Below, one piece after another: positions 31,394 through 40,172 of a DNA stretch of 64,000 nucleotides; the first letter of the stretch is position 1; every line of letters begins with the position of its first letter. The position numbers were made by a program, and so were the translations under genes. The DNA comes from Actinobacteria bacterium UBA6100 (GTDB taxonomy: Bacteria > Actinomycetota > Coriobacteriia > Anaerosomatales > Anaerosomataceae): NCBI GenBank assembly GCA_002423585.1, contig DIWS01000015.1:1-64000 (forward strand). The letters are read 5' to 3'. The notes beneath the pieces are model-generated. The model was not told where the DNA came from. It saw only the letters and a list, made by a program, of their open reading frames with translations, and searched no databases.

Positions 31394-33469
31394 CTACCCC
31401 TCCGGCCGCCACCGCCGAAGCAGCTGTGCGTTGGCGGCCACGATCACCGTGCTCGCGCTCATGAGCACCGCCCCCACGGCGGGGGAGAGCGTGAATCCCT
31501 GTGCGGCCAGCACGCCGGCGGCGAGCGGGATGGCGACGATGTTGTACCCGGCCGCCCACCACAGGTTCTGCACCATCTTGCGGTAGGTCGCCCGCGAGAG
31601 CGACACGATCGCCGCCACGTCGCGCGGGTCCGAGCGCACGAGCACGATGTCACCGGCCTCCACGGCCACCTCGGTGCCTGCGCCGATCGCGATCCCCACG
31701 TCCGCGGTCGCGAGCGCGGGCGCGTCGTTCACGCCGTCGCCCACCATCGCCACGCGTTTGCCCTCGGCCCGGAGCGCCTCGATCCGGTGTGCCTTGTCGG
31801 CGGGGAGCACCTCGGCGAGCACGCGGTCGATGCCGAGCTCGGCGGCAACCGCGCGCGCCACGGGCTCCGCGTCGCCGGTGAGCATCACCACGTCGATGCC
31901 CGCCGCATGAAGCCGCGCCACCGCTTCGGCCGACTCGGGCCGGATGGCGTCGCCTACTGCGAAGAGCGCGGCCACCGTACCGTCGAGGATCAGGAAGACG
32001 ACCGTGTGCCCGGCATCGGCCGAGGTGCGGGCGGCGTCAGCGAGACGAGCGGGGATCTCCAGGCCGAGCGAGCGGAGCAGCGCAGGGCCGCCCACAGCGA
32101 CCTCGAGGCCGCCAACCTGTGCGCGAACACCCTGCCCGGGCGTCGACTCGAAGCCGTGCGCCTCCGGCAGCACCAGCCCGGTCTCGCTCGCGGACGCCAC
32201 GATGGCGCGCGCGATCGGGTGCTCCGAGTCCGCTTCGGCAGCTGCGGCGAGCGCGTGAGCCTCCTCCGGGCTGACATCGGCTGCGATAGCTGAGCCCACG
32301 AACCGCTGCTCGCCGAGGGTGAGCGTGCCGGTCTTGTCGAACACGACCGTGTCGACGAGGCGCGCTTCCTCGAGCCCGCGCCGGTCGCGGACGAGCAGCC
32401 CGCTCCGCGCGCCGAGGGTCGTGGAGATGGCCACCACGAGCGGGATGGCGAGCCCGAGCGCGTGCGGGCACGCGATGACGAGCACGGTGACCACGCGCTC
32501 GACCGTGTACGTCCACTCGGCACCAGCAAGCCACCACGCGAGGGCCGTCACGATTGCCGAGCCGACCGCCACGAACGTGAGGAGCCTGGCCGCGCGGTCC
32601 GCGAGGTCCTGCGCGCGGGAGCGTGAGGCCTGCGCGCCCGCCACGAGGCGCATGATGCCCGCCAGCGCGGTGTCCTCGCCCGTGCGGGTGATGCGCACAC
32701 GGAGCGACCCGGCGCCGTTCACGGTGCCCGCGATCACCGCATCGCCGTCGACCTTGCTCACCGGTCGCGACTCGCCGGTGATCATCGACTCGTCGAGCGT
32801 GCTCTCACCTTCGGCCACTTCGCCGTCGGCAGGCACGCGCGCACCGGGCCGCACCAGCACGAGGTCGCCCGTCATGAGTGCGGAAATGGGCACCTGTTCG
32901 GCCGATCCGTCACCTGCGAGGCGCTCCGCCTCGTCGGGGAGCAGCTTCGCGAGCTCGGCCAGCGCACCGCTCGCCTGCGCGATCGAGCGCATCTCGATCC
33001 AGTGGCCGAGCAGCATGATGGTCACGAGCGTGGCGAGCTCCCACCACAGGTCCATGCCCGGCACGCCGAGTGTCACGGCGAGGCTGAAGCCGAACGCCAC
33101 GCCGATCGCGAGCGATATGAGCGTCATCATCCCCGGCAGGCGGTCGGCGAGCTCGTTGCGCGCGCCCTTCAGGAACGGCAGCCCACCGTAGATGAACACG
33201 GCGGTGCCGAACACCGCCGGGATGTATTCCGAGCCCGGGAACCCGGGCGCCATGTAGCCGAGCAGATGCTGCACGGCCTCCGACCAGACGATCGTGGGCA
33301 CCGTGAGCGCGAGCGAGAGCCAGAAGCGACTTCGGAAGGCGGCCACGCTGTGCCCCTCGTGGCGGTCGTGGGCGGCGTGCGCGTCCGTTGGCTGAGCATC
33401 GTGCTCGTGTCTCGCCGGCGCGTGTTCGGTGGCGGCTTCGTGTGCGCTGTGATGCTCATGCTCGGCCAT
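31394..33469 (-). CDS. P1B-type ATPase, CopB-like (copper/silver)
   Basis: A 691-residue heavy-metal P-type ATPase. The N-terminus is histidine-rich (EHEHHSAHEAATEHAP..., about residues 3-45) and replaces the usual HMA domain. The metal-site motif in the sixth helix is CPH (VIACPHALGLAIPLV) and not CPC, which marks the CopB (P1B-3) group. Actuator TGES (MITGESRPVSK), phosphorylation site FDKTGTLTLGE and hinge VGDGVNDAPALATADVGIA are intact. GGAGGG precedes ATG. It follows the KaiC/PEP-synthase-like gene by 27 nt. Confidence 0.93.
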   Translation of the reverse strand: MAEHEHHSAHEAATEHAPARHEHDAQPTDAHAAHDRHEGHSVAAFRSRFWLSLALTVPTIVWSEAVQHLLGYMAPGFPGSEYIPAVFGTAVFIYGGLPFLKGARNELADRLPGMMTLISLAIGVAFGFSLAVTLGVPGMDLWWELATLVTIMLLGHWIEMRSIAQASGALAELAKLLPDEAERLAGDGSAEQVPISALMTGDLVLVRPGARVPADGEVAEGESTLDESMITGESRPVSKVDGDAVIAGTVNGAGSLRVRITRTGEDTALAGIMRLVAGAQASRSRAQDLADRAARLLTFVAVGSAIVTALAWWLAGAEWTYTVERVVTVLVIACPHALGLAIPLVVAISTTLGARSGLLVRDRRGLEEARLVDTVVFDKTGTLTLGEQRFVGSAIAADVSPEEAHALAAAAEADSEHPIARAIVASASETGLVLPEAHGFESTPGQGVRAQVGGLEVAVGGPALLRSLGLEIPARLADAARTSADAGHTVVFLILDGTVAALFAVGDAIRPESAEAVARLHAAGIDVVMLTGDAEPVARAVAAELGIDRVLAEVLPADKAHRIEALRAEGKRVAMVGDGVNDAPALATADVGIAIGAGTEVAVEAGDIVLVRSDPRDVAAIVSLSRATYRKMVQNLWWAAGYNIVAIPLAAGVLAAQGFTLSPAVGAVLMSASTVIVAANAQLLRRWRPEG

Positions 33470-33496
33470 GTCGCCCTCCACGGCGTTGCGCGCGCC

Positions 33497-36136
33497 TCAG
33501 TCCTGCTCGCGTCTCACTTCACAGCGATCGGAGACGAACAGCACCGCCCGCTGCTCGAGCACGTCGGCCCACAGCCACATCGAGCGGCCGTCCAGGTCCT
33601 CGGCATCGATGACGCGGAGCAGGTCGCCCCGGTGCGCCTCCCCGGGGAGCAGCCGCCCGAGTGCGTTGGGCAGCCCCTGGAGGAGGTCGGCGTTCAGCAA
33701 CGTGTCCTGCGCGCCGGGCTTGATGCCCATGTACAGGATGTCCAGGTCCACGAGGTCGTTGAAGAAGTGCGTGCCGAGGGAGAGATCCGGGTTCAGCCCC
33801 GCATGCATCTCTGCGATCTCGCACAGCACCGTCGCGTTCTTGATCTGTGACAGCGTGGCCGGTACACCCAGTTCGGGCATGCGCGTGCCCCAACGGCCGG
33901 GGCCGGCCAGCACGGTGCGGCGATCGTCGCCCGGCCGGTTCATCACGCGGCCGACCAGTTCGGCCACGGCGAAGCGCTCCTGGGTGGGAAGCGCGCTGTA
34001 CTCCTCGGGCACGACGTAGACGATCCGACCGATCTCGAGGGCCATGCTGTGCCCGATGATGGGGCCGCCTGTCTTGAGCAGCACGGTCGCCACCGGGATG
34101 TCCGCGGGCTCGGGAAGGTGCGTGAGCTCGCCCACGAAGTGGAACGGGCGGCACTGCAGCAGGTTGATGCGGTAGTCGGCGTCGTCGAGGAAGTTCACGG
34201 TGAACTCGATGTCCACCGGATGCCGGTACGCCTCGGCGATCGTCTGCATGATGGCGTGCATCTCGGCAGGGAACGCGGTCTGTGCGAGCAGCTTGTCGAA
34301 GGTGAGCACGTGCGAGAACACGTCGCGCATCCCGGCCTCGCGCGCGCGGCGTTCAAGATCGGCGTCTCGCGAGGCGAGCATCTCGAGCGGCAGGTTGTCC
34401 GCGGCCGAGGCGACGCGCTCGAAGCTTCGCGACACGTGCGCGTTCTCGTTGAGGTCGATGACGTTCACGATGTGCTGGCTGTACTTGCGCACCTCGTCAG
34501 ACGAACCCTCCGGCCTGAGCGTGGGCGCGCTCAGGGCGACCACCCGCGTGTAGTCGTCGTCGTGGCGGTCCACCGCCCGCGTGCCGAGGCCGAAGACCAG
34601 TCGGAGCATGCCCTGGGCCGGGTCGATACGCCGGTTCCAGACGTAGGGGTTGAACGAGTAGCCCACGCCACCGATGTGTGGGTAGTACAGGTCGTCATGC
34701 AGCTCTCCCGAGACACGCTGCACCAGCAGCGCCATCTGCTCGTCGCGGTGGATGAGCCCGCGGTGGAGGCGGTACGAGAGTGCCTCGTGACTCATAGTGC
34801 TCGCGTAGATGGTGCGGACCGCCTCGATGAAATCCGCCAACCGTTGCTCGGGATCCCCCTGGTTACCGCAGAAGACGCTCTCGTACTTGCCCGAGAACGA
34901 GTTGCCGTACGCGTCCTCGAGCAGGCTGGACGAGCGCACGATCACCGGCGACTGGCCGAAGTACTCCAGGATCTCCCGGAACTGGTCGGCGATGACCGGC
35001 GGCACGTTACCCGTGCGCAGACGCGTTTCGAGGGCCTCGGCACGCTCGAAGAGGTCGTCGGCTGTCTTGAGGCGGTATCGCTCCCACCAACAGTCGTTCA
35101 GCACCAGGTAGCTGTAGAACACATCGGCGCCGATGTAGAAGGAGTCGTGCACCTCCAGACGCTCGGCCAGATCGGGCCTCTGGCGCGCGAGGATCTTACG
35201 TGCCAGGAGCATCCCCGCCGACTTGCCGCCGATCTGCCCCGTCCCGATCATCCGCTTGCCGATATCCAGCAGGTCCGAGAGGTCGAGATGCTCGACACAC
35301 AGGCCGAAGACGTCGTCGGTCTCGTCGCGGCTGATCAGCATCCGGATCAGGCGGCGGGCATGCGCCGCCACCTCGTCATCGGAGGCCTCGCCCACTTCCA
35401 GCCGACGTTGCACGTTGCGCGCGTCGGCGAACGCGTTGGTCCACGGGTCGCGCCAGTCGATGCTGGAATCGATCCACGGCTGTGGCATCGCGGCCCGGAT
35501 CTCGGAGAGCACCACGCTGCGGGTGACCGGCCGCACGTCGTCGCCGGTCCAGGCGTGCAGCATGTACATCGTGGGTGAGCGGCGCTCCCAGACCTTGATC
35601 GGCAGGATGTACAGGTCGCCCTTGCTGCAGAAGATGTCGAGCACCACCTGCGCGGTGGTGTGGATCGCACGGGTAGCGAGCGGTGTGTGGACGTCGCGCA
35701 TCAGCATGAAGAGCGCGACGGTGTCGTAGTCGAAGAGGTACGGGCACGTGAGCCGGAAGAAGTTGCCCAGCATGCGGTCCGAGAACCAGTCCACCGCCAG
35801 TCCGGACAGTGAGTCGAACAGATAGTAGACGGCGTCGTGACCGTTATGGTCGATCACGGTGAGGATCTCCGAGATGAACTGCTCGAAGCCTGCGGCGGGG
35901 TCGAGTGAGTGCACCTCTGCAGGCATGCCGTCGGGCAAGAGCGGTTCGTGGTCGGCGAAGCGGAAGTACACGAGCTTCCGCCCGGCGTCGCGCGTGTACT
36001 CGCAGTACCGGTGCGCGAACGGCAGGAAGTGAGCGATGTCGCTCACCTGCAAGACGATGTTGTCACCCGCCCACACACCGTCGAGCACCCGGTCGAGGGC
36101 GGGGATCCCGCTGCTCAGGTCCTTGCGCTTTGACAT
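33497..36136 (-). CDS. Fusion of a P-loop-less KaiC/RecA-like domain with a PEP/pyruvate-binding domain
   Basis: An 879-residue protein. Residues 1-230 resemble KaiC/RadA (SSGIPALDRVLDGVWAGDNIVLQ), but the Walker A GKT is missing and the loop reads QVSDIAHF. Residues about 300-680 resemble the nucleotide-binding domain of PEP synthase/PPDK (TGQIGGKSAGMLLARKIL, SPVIVRSSSLLEDAYGNSFSGKYESVF, DIEFTVNF, NLLQCRPFHF). The C-terminal part has GPGRWGTRMPELGVPATLSQI. No phosphohistidine swivel domain or PEP-binding barrel follows, so it is not a complete PEP synthase. Function unknown; signal-dependent phosphotransfer is one idea. Confidence 0.8.
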   Translation of the reverse strand: MSKRKDLSSGIPALDRVLDGVWAGDNIVLQVSDIAHFLPFAHRYCEYTRDAGRKLVYFRFADHEPLLPDGMPAEVHSLDPAAGFEQFISEILTVIDHNGHDAVYYLFDSLSGLAVDWFSDRMLGNFFRLTCPYLFDYDTVALFMLMRDVHTPLATRAIHTTAQVVLDIFCSKGDLYILPIKVWERRSPTMYMLHAWTGDDVRPVTRSVVLSEIRAAMPQPWIDSSIDWRDPWTNAFADARNVQRRLEVGEASDDEVAAHARRLIRMLISRDETDDVFGLCVEHLDLSDLLDIGKRMIGTGQIGGKSAGMLLARKILARQRPDLAERLEVHDSFYIGADVFYSYLVLNDCWWERYRLKTADDLFERAEALETRLRTGNVPPVIADQFREILEYFGQSPVIVRSSSLLEDAYGNSFSGKYESVFCGNQGDPEQRLADFIEAVRTIYASTMSHEALSYRLHRGLIHRDEQMALLVQRVSGELHDDLYYPHIGGVGYSFNPYVWNRRIDPAQGMLRLVFGLGTRAVDRHDDDYTRVVALSAPTLRPEGSSDEVRKYSQHIVNVIDLNENAHVSRSFERVASAADNLPLEMLASRDADLERRAREAGMRDVFSHVLTFDKLLAQTAFPAEMHAIMQTIAEAYRHPVDIEFTVNFLDDADYRINLLQCRPFHFVGELTHLPEPADIPVATVLLKTGGPIIGHSMALEIGRIVYVVPEEYSALPTQERFAVAELVGRVMNRPGDDRRTVLAGPGRWGTRMPELGVPATLSQIKNATVLCEIAEMHAGLNPDLSLGTHFFNDLVDLDILYMGIKPGAQDTLLNADLLQGLPNALGRLLPGEAHRGDLLRVIDAEDLDGRSMWLWADVLEQRAVLFVSDRCEVRREQD

Positions 36137-36249
36137 GTTCGTCGCCCGTCGCTGCCTGGGGGCGTGAGCGGTTCACAGCTTCGGCGGGAACCGCTCGCAC
36201 CACACGTTGCAAGAGTGTACCCGTTCATGATGGGGCACGGCGACGGTCG

Positions 36250-37251
36250 CTACGCTTCACGCCCCTTGAGGAAGCTCGCATACTCGGCCAGTAGCGCATC
36301 GAGTTCCGCCGACGAGGTGATGTGGTTCACGCGGTCCCGGACCCGGCTTGCGCCCGACATGCCGGTGATGTACCAGCCCACGTGCTTGCGCATGCGCGTG
36401 ACCGCGTACTCTCCGCTGAACGTCACGAGCGCTCGCGCGTGCTCCCGGGCCATCTCGACGCGTTCGAGGGCGGTCGGGGGAGCGAGCACCTCGCCACGTT
36501 CGATGAGCGCGCGCGCCTCCCGGAATATCCACGGGTTGCCCTGCGCACCACGAGCGACCATCACCGCGTCACAACCTGTACGCTCGAGCATCGCCTTCGC
36601 GTCGGCGGCTGAGAACACATCACCGCTCCCGATCACGGGTACGCTCACCGCAGCCTTCACCCGGGCGATGATGTCCCAGTCGGCCGTGCCGCGGTAGAAC
36701 TGCTGTCGCGTGCGGCCGTGCACGCACACGGCGGCCGTGCCGGCCGCCTCCATCGCAAGGGCGAACTCGACCGCGTTGACGCTCGCATCGTCCCAGCCCT
36801 TGCGGAACTTGATGGTCACCGGGACGGGTACCGCATCGGCCACCTGGGAGACTATGGCGGCCGCCACATCCGGCGTGCGCATGAGCCCCGCCCCGTCACC
36901 GCGGGCAGCCACCTTCGAGACGGGACAGCCCATGTTGATGTCGATGCATGCCACGTCGGCGCCGTACTCGGCCATCACGCGCGCTGCCTGCTCGGCCATG
37001 ATCGCAGGCTCCGAGCCGAAGAGCTGCACCGCGCACGGTGTCTCGGCGGGATCGAACGTGAGGAGCGATCTGGTCACCGCGGCGTCCGGGTTGTAGTGCA
37101 GTCCCTTCGCGCTGATCATCTCCGTGTAGGTGAGCGCCGCGCCCATCCGCTTGCAGATGCCGCGGAACGGCGCTTCGGTCACACCGGCCATCGGGCCGAG
37201 GAGGACTGAGCCGGGTGCGAGGGCGTGTTCCAGCGAGGGGGGCGGGTTCAT
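36250..37251 (-). CDS. dusB: tRNA-dihydrouridine synthase
   Basis: A 333-residue FMN-dependent Dus enzyme that reduces uridines in tRNA D-loops. Visible blocks: GPMAGVTEAPFRGICKRMGA, TEMISAKGLHY, the catalytic cysteine in INMGCPVSKV, the phosphate loop GSGDVFSAADAKAMLE and MVARGAQGNPWIF. Order and length match DusB. It begins 50 nt after the end of the UbiA-like gene on the same strand. The ribosome site (TAGGGC) is weak. Confidence 0.94.
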   Translation of the reverse strand: MNPPPSLEHALAPGSVLLGPMAGVTEAPFRGICKRMGAALTYTEMISAKGLHYNPDAAVTRSLLTFDPAETPCAVQLFGSEPAIMAEQAARVMAEYGADVACIDINMGCPVSKVAARGDGAGLMRTPDVAAAIVSQVADAVPVPVTIKFRKGWDDASVNAVEFALAMEAAGTAAVCVHGRTRQQFYRGTADWDIIARVKAAVSVPVIGSGDVFSAADAKAMLERTGCDAVMVARGAQGNPWIFREARALIERGEVLAPPTALERVEMAREHARALVTFSGEYAVTRMRKHVGWYITGMSGASRVRDRVNHITSSAELDALLAEYASFLKGREA

Positions 37252-37300
37252 GCGCCCTATGGTACGACGAGGCCGGGAGTCATGCTTGGCCGCACGCCGA

Positions 37301-38221
37301 CTATCTCAGCGTGAGTGCGGCGATGAGGTAGCCCGAGGCCAGGAGGGCGTTGAGACCGAGTACGGCCATCACGTTGGCGCCCATGGCCGGGATGATCTCT
37401 TCGAATCCGTCGTAGTTGCGCGCGGTTCCGGCGATCGCCTTGAACGCTGCGATCGCGGCCAGAAGAGCCAGAAGCGCCCAGGGGGTGAGCGCGCCGAGCG
37501 CAACGCTGATGATGATGACCACGAATGCCAGGGCTTCGGCCGTTGCGTACAGCCAGCGGGCCTTCGACTTACCCAGCTTGATCACCAGGTGGCTGCGCCC
37601 GCCCCTGATATCGGCATCGGTATCGGGGAACTCGTTGAGCAACAGCAGGTTATACGTGAGCAGTCCGGCGGGGATCCCTGAGACCCAGGCCACCGTATCG
37701 AGCCGTCCGGTGAGCAGGAAGTAGACGCCCACCACCGGCAGCGTGCCAAGGCACAGACCCGCGAACAGCTCACCGAGACCGATGCGGGTGAGTATCGGCG
37801 TGTACGCGATCACCGAGATGACGCCGATCGCGCCTATGACCATCAGCGGCCAACCGGCGGTCCATGCGAGATACAGGCCGATGAGCGTCCCTGCTGCCAG
37901 CGTGCCGCTGCCGAGGACCAGTGCTCCGCGGACGCTCATGACCCCTGCGGGTATCAGTCCGCTGCCCCCCGAGAACGGCGTCTGCCGAACCTCCTTGTCG
38001 ATACCGCTTCGCGCGTAGTCGTGCCAGTCGTTGAGCACGTTGGAACTCGCGTGCAGCAACACAAGCCCGATCATCGCCAGGACGACCAGGTCCCACCGGA
38101 ACGTGCCGGTACCGGTGACCTGCATCTGCCAGTAGGCGAGCGCGGCACCGTGGGCGACAAGCAGTACCGAGAGGATCAGGAACTGCGGTCGCGTTTCGAG
38201 AAACCACTTGGATGTCGACAC
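37301..38221 (-). CDS. UbiA-family prenyltransferase (MenA-like)
   Basis: A 306-residue membrane prenyltransferase with about eight to nine helices. The first Asp-rich motif is NVLNDWHDYARSGID (NDxxD), and the second is LLLNEFPDTDADIRGGRSHL. The set resembles MenA, which attaches the prenyl chain to 1,4-dihydroxy-2-naphthoate in menaquinone synthesis, but other aromatic acceptors are possible. GTG start chosen for the G-rich GGGGGGTCTG upstream. The 173 nt before it hold no gene; a hairpin at 38394-38428 separates it from the heliorhodopsin gene. Confidence 0.88.
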   Translation of the reverse strand: MSTSKWFLETRPQFLILSVLLVAHGAALAYWQMQVTGTGTFRWDLVVLAMIGLVLLHASSNVLNDWHDYARSGIDKEVRQTPFSGGSGLIPAGVMSVRGALVLGSGTLAAGTLIGLYLAWTAGWPLMVIGAIGVISVIAYTPILTRIGLGELFAGLCLGTLPVVGVYFLLTGRLDTVAWVSGIPAGLLTYNLLLLNEFPDTDADIRGGRSHLVIKLGKSKARWLYATAEALAFVVIIISVALGALTPWALLALLAAIAAFKAIAGTARNYDGFEEIIPAMGANVMAVLGLNALLASGYLIAALTLR

Positions 38222-38393
38222 CAGACCCCCCCAACACGTGACTCTTCTCGGCTCAGCGGGCCGCTCTTCGGTCCCGCGTGAGCAGTTCCGCCGAGCGCTG
38301 GAGGAGAGTGTAGCGCACCAGCGAGCTCGGTGGGCCTCGCCGTGGATCGGCGCTCGTGCGGACAAATGTCTTGTGCCAGAACCGCCTTCACGT

Positions 38394-38428
38394 CGAAGGG
38401 GGCGGTGCAACACGCACCGCCCCCTTCG
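38394..38428 (-). terminator. Strong hairpin terminator of the heliorhodopsin operon
   Basis: Perfect 15-bp stem (CGAAGGGGGCGGTGC at 38394-38408 with 38414-38428) and a 5-nt loop. It lies 51 nt after the heliorhodopsin stop on the minus strand and insulates it from the UbiA gene. Confidence 0.75.
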
Positions 38429-38479
38429 GAGGCCTCTATCGTTGCGCGGGATACGCGGGTCTCGATCGTATGCCGCTGT

Positions 38480-39238
38480 CTACTGCGGGATGAGCACGTT
38501 CGCGAACACGAGCCAGGCCAGCAGCGACTTGGCGGCGAGGCTCAGGAACACATACGAGGACTCGCCGAACAGGTAGTCCTTCCACTTGCCCACCTGCTTG
38601 TACTGGAGGACCTGGTTGATGGCGAAGCTGTTGAAGAACACGAACATCGACGCGAAGATCCAGTACACGAACGTGGGGGTGAGATCGCTCGCGCCCGGTC
38701 CCCAGAGGTAGTCCGCGATCGCGAGCCACGGGAAGATCCCCGCGATGCTGCCGAAGATGAACGCTGTCCAGTCGGGCTTGCCCGGCTGCTCGTACTTCTC
38801 CATGAGCCAGCCGAACAGGATCATCGATGCGTTCACGCCGAAGATGGCTATGAGCGCGGCGATGTCGGTGATGCCCACGAGCGAGGAGATGAGCACGACC
38901 ATCAGCGATGAGCTGAACGCGTACTCGACCCACCGGTAGTAGTTGTGGTTCTTCTTGAGCCCCTCGACGTACTTGGCGTAGGCCGGTCCGGCGATGATGA
39001 AGTGCGCCGTCGCGGAGAGGAACAGGAACAGCGCCACGCCGAGGCCGAGATCGTACTCGAAGTAGAGCTGCGGCTGGCTGAAGATCCCCGGACCCGGCCG
39101 GGTGTTCATCCACTGCGCCGTCACGGGGACGGCGTAGGCCTCAGAGAGCGCCACCATGGCCGCCCCCTGGAGCAGATGGAACAGGCCCATCACGATGTTG
39201 TAGATCCTGAGTCGTTTGAAGCGGCGATCGTCGTCCAT
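38480..39238 (-). CDS. Heliorhodopsin
   Basis: A 252-residue seven-helix protein of the heliorhodopsin family, retinal-binding photoreceptors with inverted topology. The Schiff-base lysine is Lys237 in SLAAKSLLAW of helix 7. The counterion glutamate is Glu105 in YYRWVEYAFSSSLM of helix 3. Ser233 precedes the lysine by four residues as in described members. Helix 1 begins after a charged N-terminus (MDDDRRFKRLR) that should lie in the cytoplasm. GGGAGGA precedes ATG. It follows the TspO gene by 78 nt and ends at a strong terminator. No carotenoid or retinal synthesis gene is in the window. Confidence 0.93.
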   Translation of the reverse strand: MDDDRRFKRLRIYNIVMGLFHLLQGAAMVALSEAYAVPVTAQWMNTRPGPGIFSQPQLYFEYDLGLGVALFLFLSATAHFIIAGPAYAKYVEGLKKNHNYYRWVEYAFSSSLMVVLISSLVGITDIAALIAIFGVNASMILFGWLMEKYEQPGKPDWTAFIFGSIAGIFPWLAIADYLWGPGASDLTPTFVYWIFASMFVFFNSFAINQVLQYKQVGKWKDYLFGESSYVFLSLAAKSLLAWLVFANVLIPQ

Positions 39239-39270
39239 GTCATCCTCCCTCGGTGCTGTCGGTCGTGTGT

Positions 39271-39292
39271 CATATACCCCAGCAGGTATGTG
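39271..39292. promoter_or_regulatory. Inverted repeat upstream of the heliorhodopsin gene
   Basis: CATATACC (39271-39278), CCAGCA, GGTATGTG (39285-39292), arms matching at 7 of 8 positions. It lies 33 nt upstream of the heliorhodopsin ATG and overlaps a -10-like TATATG on the minus strand, so the gene may have its own controlled promoter besides read-through from the TspO gene. Confidence 0.45.
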
Positions 39293-39316
39293 GATAACAC
39301 TCCTTCAGGAACGATC

Positions 39317-39736
39317 TTACGACCTTCTCGGCCAGTTCATCCAGGTGATCGAGAGTTGTAGGACCGTTGCCGTACTCACCCAGAGGAGATAGGGGAGCAG
39401 GGCGAGGCTGGCGAACCACGCGTACGGCCAGAGAGCGACCATGCACCACACGATGGTGGCGAGCACCGCCAGGATGTCCGCGGCAGCCAGGCGCAAGCTC
39501 CTGAGGCCGAACTGGATCGGCGTGAAGGCGACGTTCGCGACCACATTTAGCGTGATCGGGATGAGTACTCCGGCGGGCAGCGTGCCCTGCGCGACGCGGA
39601 ACACCGAGTAGCCGAACACGACGATGATGATCGGGTACAGCAGCGACCAGATCGCGCCGATCGTGCTGCCCGCAGGCGTCCAGTCTGGTTTCCTCAGGCT
39701 TTCGTACCAGCCCCGCCACTCCCGGCGGTCACTCAT
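39317..39736 (-). CDS. TspO/MBR family protein
   Basis: A 139-residue, five-helix membrane protein of the TspO (translocator/benzodiazepine-receptor) family. The signature WYESLRKPDWTPAGSTIGAIWSLLY opens the protein, and the C-terminal helix ends NWPRRS after the LPYLLWVSTATVLQLSITWMN block. TspO proteins bind porphyrins and respond to light and oxygen in Rhodobacter. Its ATG overlaps the stop of the upstream four-helix gene by 8 nt. The heliorhodopsin gene follows, so a light-, porphyrin- or redox-linked function is plausible. Confidence 0.9.
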   Translation of the reverse strand: MSDRREWRGWYESLRKPDWTPAGSTIGAIWSLLYPIIIVVFGYSVFRVAQGTLPAGVLIPITLNVVANVAFTPIQFGLRSLRLAAADILAVLATIVWCMVALWPYAWFASLALLPYLLWVSTATVLQLSITWMNWPRRS

Positions 39737-40160
39737 CGTGGCCACCGGGATCGCTCACGCGGCCGACAAGTAGCACGTATGCCGCCGCCATCACCAGCAG
39801 TCCCGAGCCGTCGAAGGCGATGAAGCGAGTGATGCTCCTGGCCAGGGTGTCATGTCCCGCGGGGAGGGTGCCCAGCAGCCATGCCTCGCCCACAAGGCCG
39901 ATCGCCTGCTGTGCCAGGACGACCGCGAACAGTGCCCGATATCGATCCGGCCGCCAGATCACGAGCGGATACGTGGCATTCCACATCATGAATGCGATGC
40001 CGAGTCCTCGCACGGCCGCTATGCCGGGCACGCCGTCGAGCTCGAAGCCGGTGGCGTACCGCTCGGGGGTCAGCAGGAACGCGAGCGCACACTGCACGTT
40101 GATCGCAAAGACCGCGGCTACGGCGATCCTGGCCACCCATCCGGTGATCTGTCCGCGCAT
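39729..40160 (-). CDS. Four-helix membrane protein of unknown function
   Basis: A 143-residue protein with four predicted helices (about 7-30, 45-68, 75-97, 110-132). Motifs include AFLLTPERYATGFELDGVPG between helices 1 and 2 and RGLGIAFMMWNATYPLVIW. Such small proteins are widespread but lack a named function. GGGAGG lies 7 nt before ATG. It is coupled to TspO by an 8-nt overlap, and 12 nt downstream of the TRIC-like gene, so all are probably one transcript. Confidence 0.75.
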   Translation of the reverse strand: MRGQITGWVARIAVAAVFAINVQCALAFLLTPERYATGFELDGVPGIAAVRGLGIAFMMWNATYPLVIWRPDRYRALFAVVLAQQAIGLVGEAWLLGTLPAGHDTLARSITRFIAFDGSGLLVMAAAYVLLVGRVSDPGGHDE

Positions 40161-40172
40161 ATCGGCCTCCCG

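Noticed and set aside
34049..35578. 509-codon plus-strand open frame opposite the KaiC/PEP-synthase-like gene
   Set aside because: Antisense shadow of a protein with recognisable domains; composition is atypical and no ribosome site is present.
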